A DNA stretch of 7,834 nucleotides, taken from NCBI GenBank assembly GCA_042091035.1, contig JBELIG010000152.1, positions 1 through 7,834 on the forward strand, given 5' to 3'. Of this stretch, positions 6,700 to 7,834 are shown piece by piece. The stretch is from AM-2324 sp042091035 (GTDB lineage: Bacteria; Bacteroidota; Bacteroidia; Chitinophagales; Saprospiraceae). Each line of letters begins with the position of its first letter. Position 1 is the first letter of the stretch. Both the position numbers and the translations under genes were made by a program. A model generated the notes under the pieces. It searched no databases, had not been told where the DNA came from, and worked only from the letters and a program-made list of their open reading frames with translations.

Positions 6700-7812
6700 T
6701 TAGAATACCGAGCGCAATAATTCGCCCAATTGTACGGCCCAATCGAGCTCCATAGCCTTTGACACAATAAAAAAGGTAAACGATAAGTAAGCTACTATTA
6801 ATAAGAATGCCTTTGTTTTTCCCATAAATCGTCCTACATAAAAAACAAGGAAAGCAACTATGGTAAGAATCAACAATGTGATTCTCAATTCTGAAATATC
6901 ATCTATCACTTCCACCGACATTCCTATCGGCCCATAAATCATAGTATAAAGGAACAAGGGAAATCCTAATGCAAAACATACATCAAAGATATTACTCCCA
7001 AGTGCATTTGCGAGTGCATCATCATAATTACCAGCAAGTGCATCCTTATAAGAAAGGATGGTATCTGGAACAGAAGTTGCAGCAGAGGCAAGAATCACAG
7101 CAACAAAGAAAGTATTAACGCCTAAGCCATGCGCAACCATTTCACAAGAGTGTACAAGAAAGAAACAAGCTACACCAATTATACCCATAGTAGCCAGTAA
7201 TAAGGAAAGGGCATTTCGCTGATTGATTTCCTTTCGAATGATTAAGTTAGTCCACTCAAAAGTTACGAAGTCGATAAAAAGATTAGACTTACCTTCATTT
7301 TTATAGTGCTCCTCCCCTTCTGATTCTTTAGCATTTTTCATAGAAAAAAGTAAAACTGCTACATACGCTACATATGAACTCATAAGAATTACACCATGCC
7401 ACCAATACAAGGTATCTCCAGATATTAAATAAATAAGGATCAATTCAGCAACGATTAGAGAAATTCCATCTCGAAGAATAACCTTCTTTGATACCTCTAT
7501 CTTCTTTGTAAGACCGGCACCTAAGACAGCAAGTATAATTACCGCAGGAATAATCATCGCATTGAAAATAGCTGAGCCTGCAGTGGTTGCAATACCTCCT
7601 GAGAATTTATCTACCTCTCCAGCTGCAAACAAGAAGAAAAGTGTAGTAAAGAGTTCTGGTATCGAACTTCCAATAGCATTTATTGTGGCACCCCGAACTC
7701 CATCAGACAGATTCCTGCCCAAAAAAACTGATGCAACATCAAATCCGTGGGATGCTCTCCAAATCACCAAGCAACAAACAATAATTACGAGCAATCCAAT
7801 TATTAATTCCAT
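6700..7812 (-). CDS. Na+/Ca2+-exchanger-family (CaCA) membrane antiporter
   Basis: The 370-residue inner-membrane protein has the two inverted alpha-repeats of the CaCA superfamily, about ten hydrophobic segments, and a charged loop between the halves (158-197). The first alpha-repeat (about 37-88) contains GATINAIGSSIPELFTT with E53 and GSAIFN with N84. The second (about 232-283) contains ASAATSVPDTILS with D250 and GSNIFD with D277. Compared with NCX_Mj (E54, N81, E213, D240), three ion ligands are kept and the second-repeat glutamate is replaced by D250. It probably exchanges Ca2+ or a similar divalent ion for Na+ or H+; the ion pair cannot be read from sequence. The ATG at 7810-7812 starts directly with the first membrane helix (MELIIGLLVIIVCC), as is usual. 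Only 22 bases lie upstream, so its promoter and any operon partner are outside the window. A strong terminator follows, separating it from the ACMSD-like gene on the same strand. Confidence 0.9.
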   Translation of the reverse strand: MELIIGLLVIIVCCLVIWRASHGFDVASVFLGRNLSDGVRGATINAIGSSIPELFTTLFFLFAAGEVDKFSGGIATTAGSAIFNAMIIPAVIILAVLGAGLTKKIEVSKKVILRDGISLIVAELILIYLISGDTLYWWHGVILMSSYVAYVAVLLFSMKNAKESEGEEHYKNEGKSNLFIDFVTFEWTNLIIRKEINQRNALSLLLATMGIIGVACFFLVHSCEMVAHGLGVNTFFVAVILASAATSVPDTILSYKDALAGNYDDALANALGSNIFDVCFALGFPLFLYTMIYGPIGMSVEVIDDISELRITLLILTIVAFLVFYVGRFMGKTKAFLLIVAYLSFTFFIVSKAMELDWAVQLGELLRSVF

Positions 7813-7834
7813 ATATAGAAAAACTTTCTTTTTA

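Noticed and set aside
1..7834. CRISPR array, insertion sequence, tRNA, rRNA or phage remnants
   Set aside because: I saw no spaced direct repeats, no transposase-like frame with terminal repeats, no cloverleaf candidate and no phage-type protein; the gaps between genes are short and explained by terminators and regulatory DNA.

Overview
The window looks like chromosomal DNA of a member of the Bacteroidota. It is A+T-rich with weak or absent Shine-Dalgarno sites. It has promoter-like TAnnTTTG boxes and a lipoprotein whose first residues resemble the Bacteroidota surface-export signal. Its arsenite methyltransferase and its amidohydrolase are of types I associate with this phylum. The phylum is inferred from these traits; I cannot name a genus.

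Layout, left to right: (i) positions 1-3098 hold the last codons of an upstream gene, probably a periplasmic adaptor, overlapping a complete heavy-metal-type RND efflux pump gene on the + strand. (ii) Positions 3099-3251 are a 153-base gap with a possible promoter and a small palindrome, followed by arsM (3252-4220, +), an arsenite S-adenosylmethionine methyltransferase of the arsenosugar type, closed by a strong hairpin terminator. (iii) Positions 4321-5376 (+) encode an unrecognised lipoprotein that starts at GTG and carries a candidate surface-export signal. (iv) A single symmetric terminator at 5376-5411 separates it from a convergent minus-strand gene (5413-6486) for a zinc amidohydrolase that matches ACMSD of the kynurenine pathway at its metal- and substrate-binding residues. 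(v) A roughly 150-base regulatory stretch and another hairpin terminator precede a minus-strand CaCA-family cation exchanger gene (6700-7812), whose promoter lies beyond the right edge.

How the genes may work together: the RND pump and ArsM both deal with toxic metals or metalloids and are neighbours on the same strand, so the left half may be a small metal/arsenic handling region. They are separated by 153 bases and nothing proves co-transcription. The lipoprotein, the ACMSD-like enzyme and the exchanger look like separate transcription units with ordinary housekeeping or accessory roles. I found no CRISPR array, insertion sequence, tRNA, rRNA or phage gene, and no convincing undescribed multi-gene system. 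The points most worth checking are arsM without an adjacent arsS, the substrate of the RND pump, the unknown surface lipoprotein, and the Glu-to-Asp change in the exchanger.
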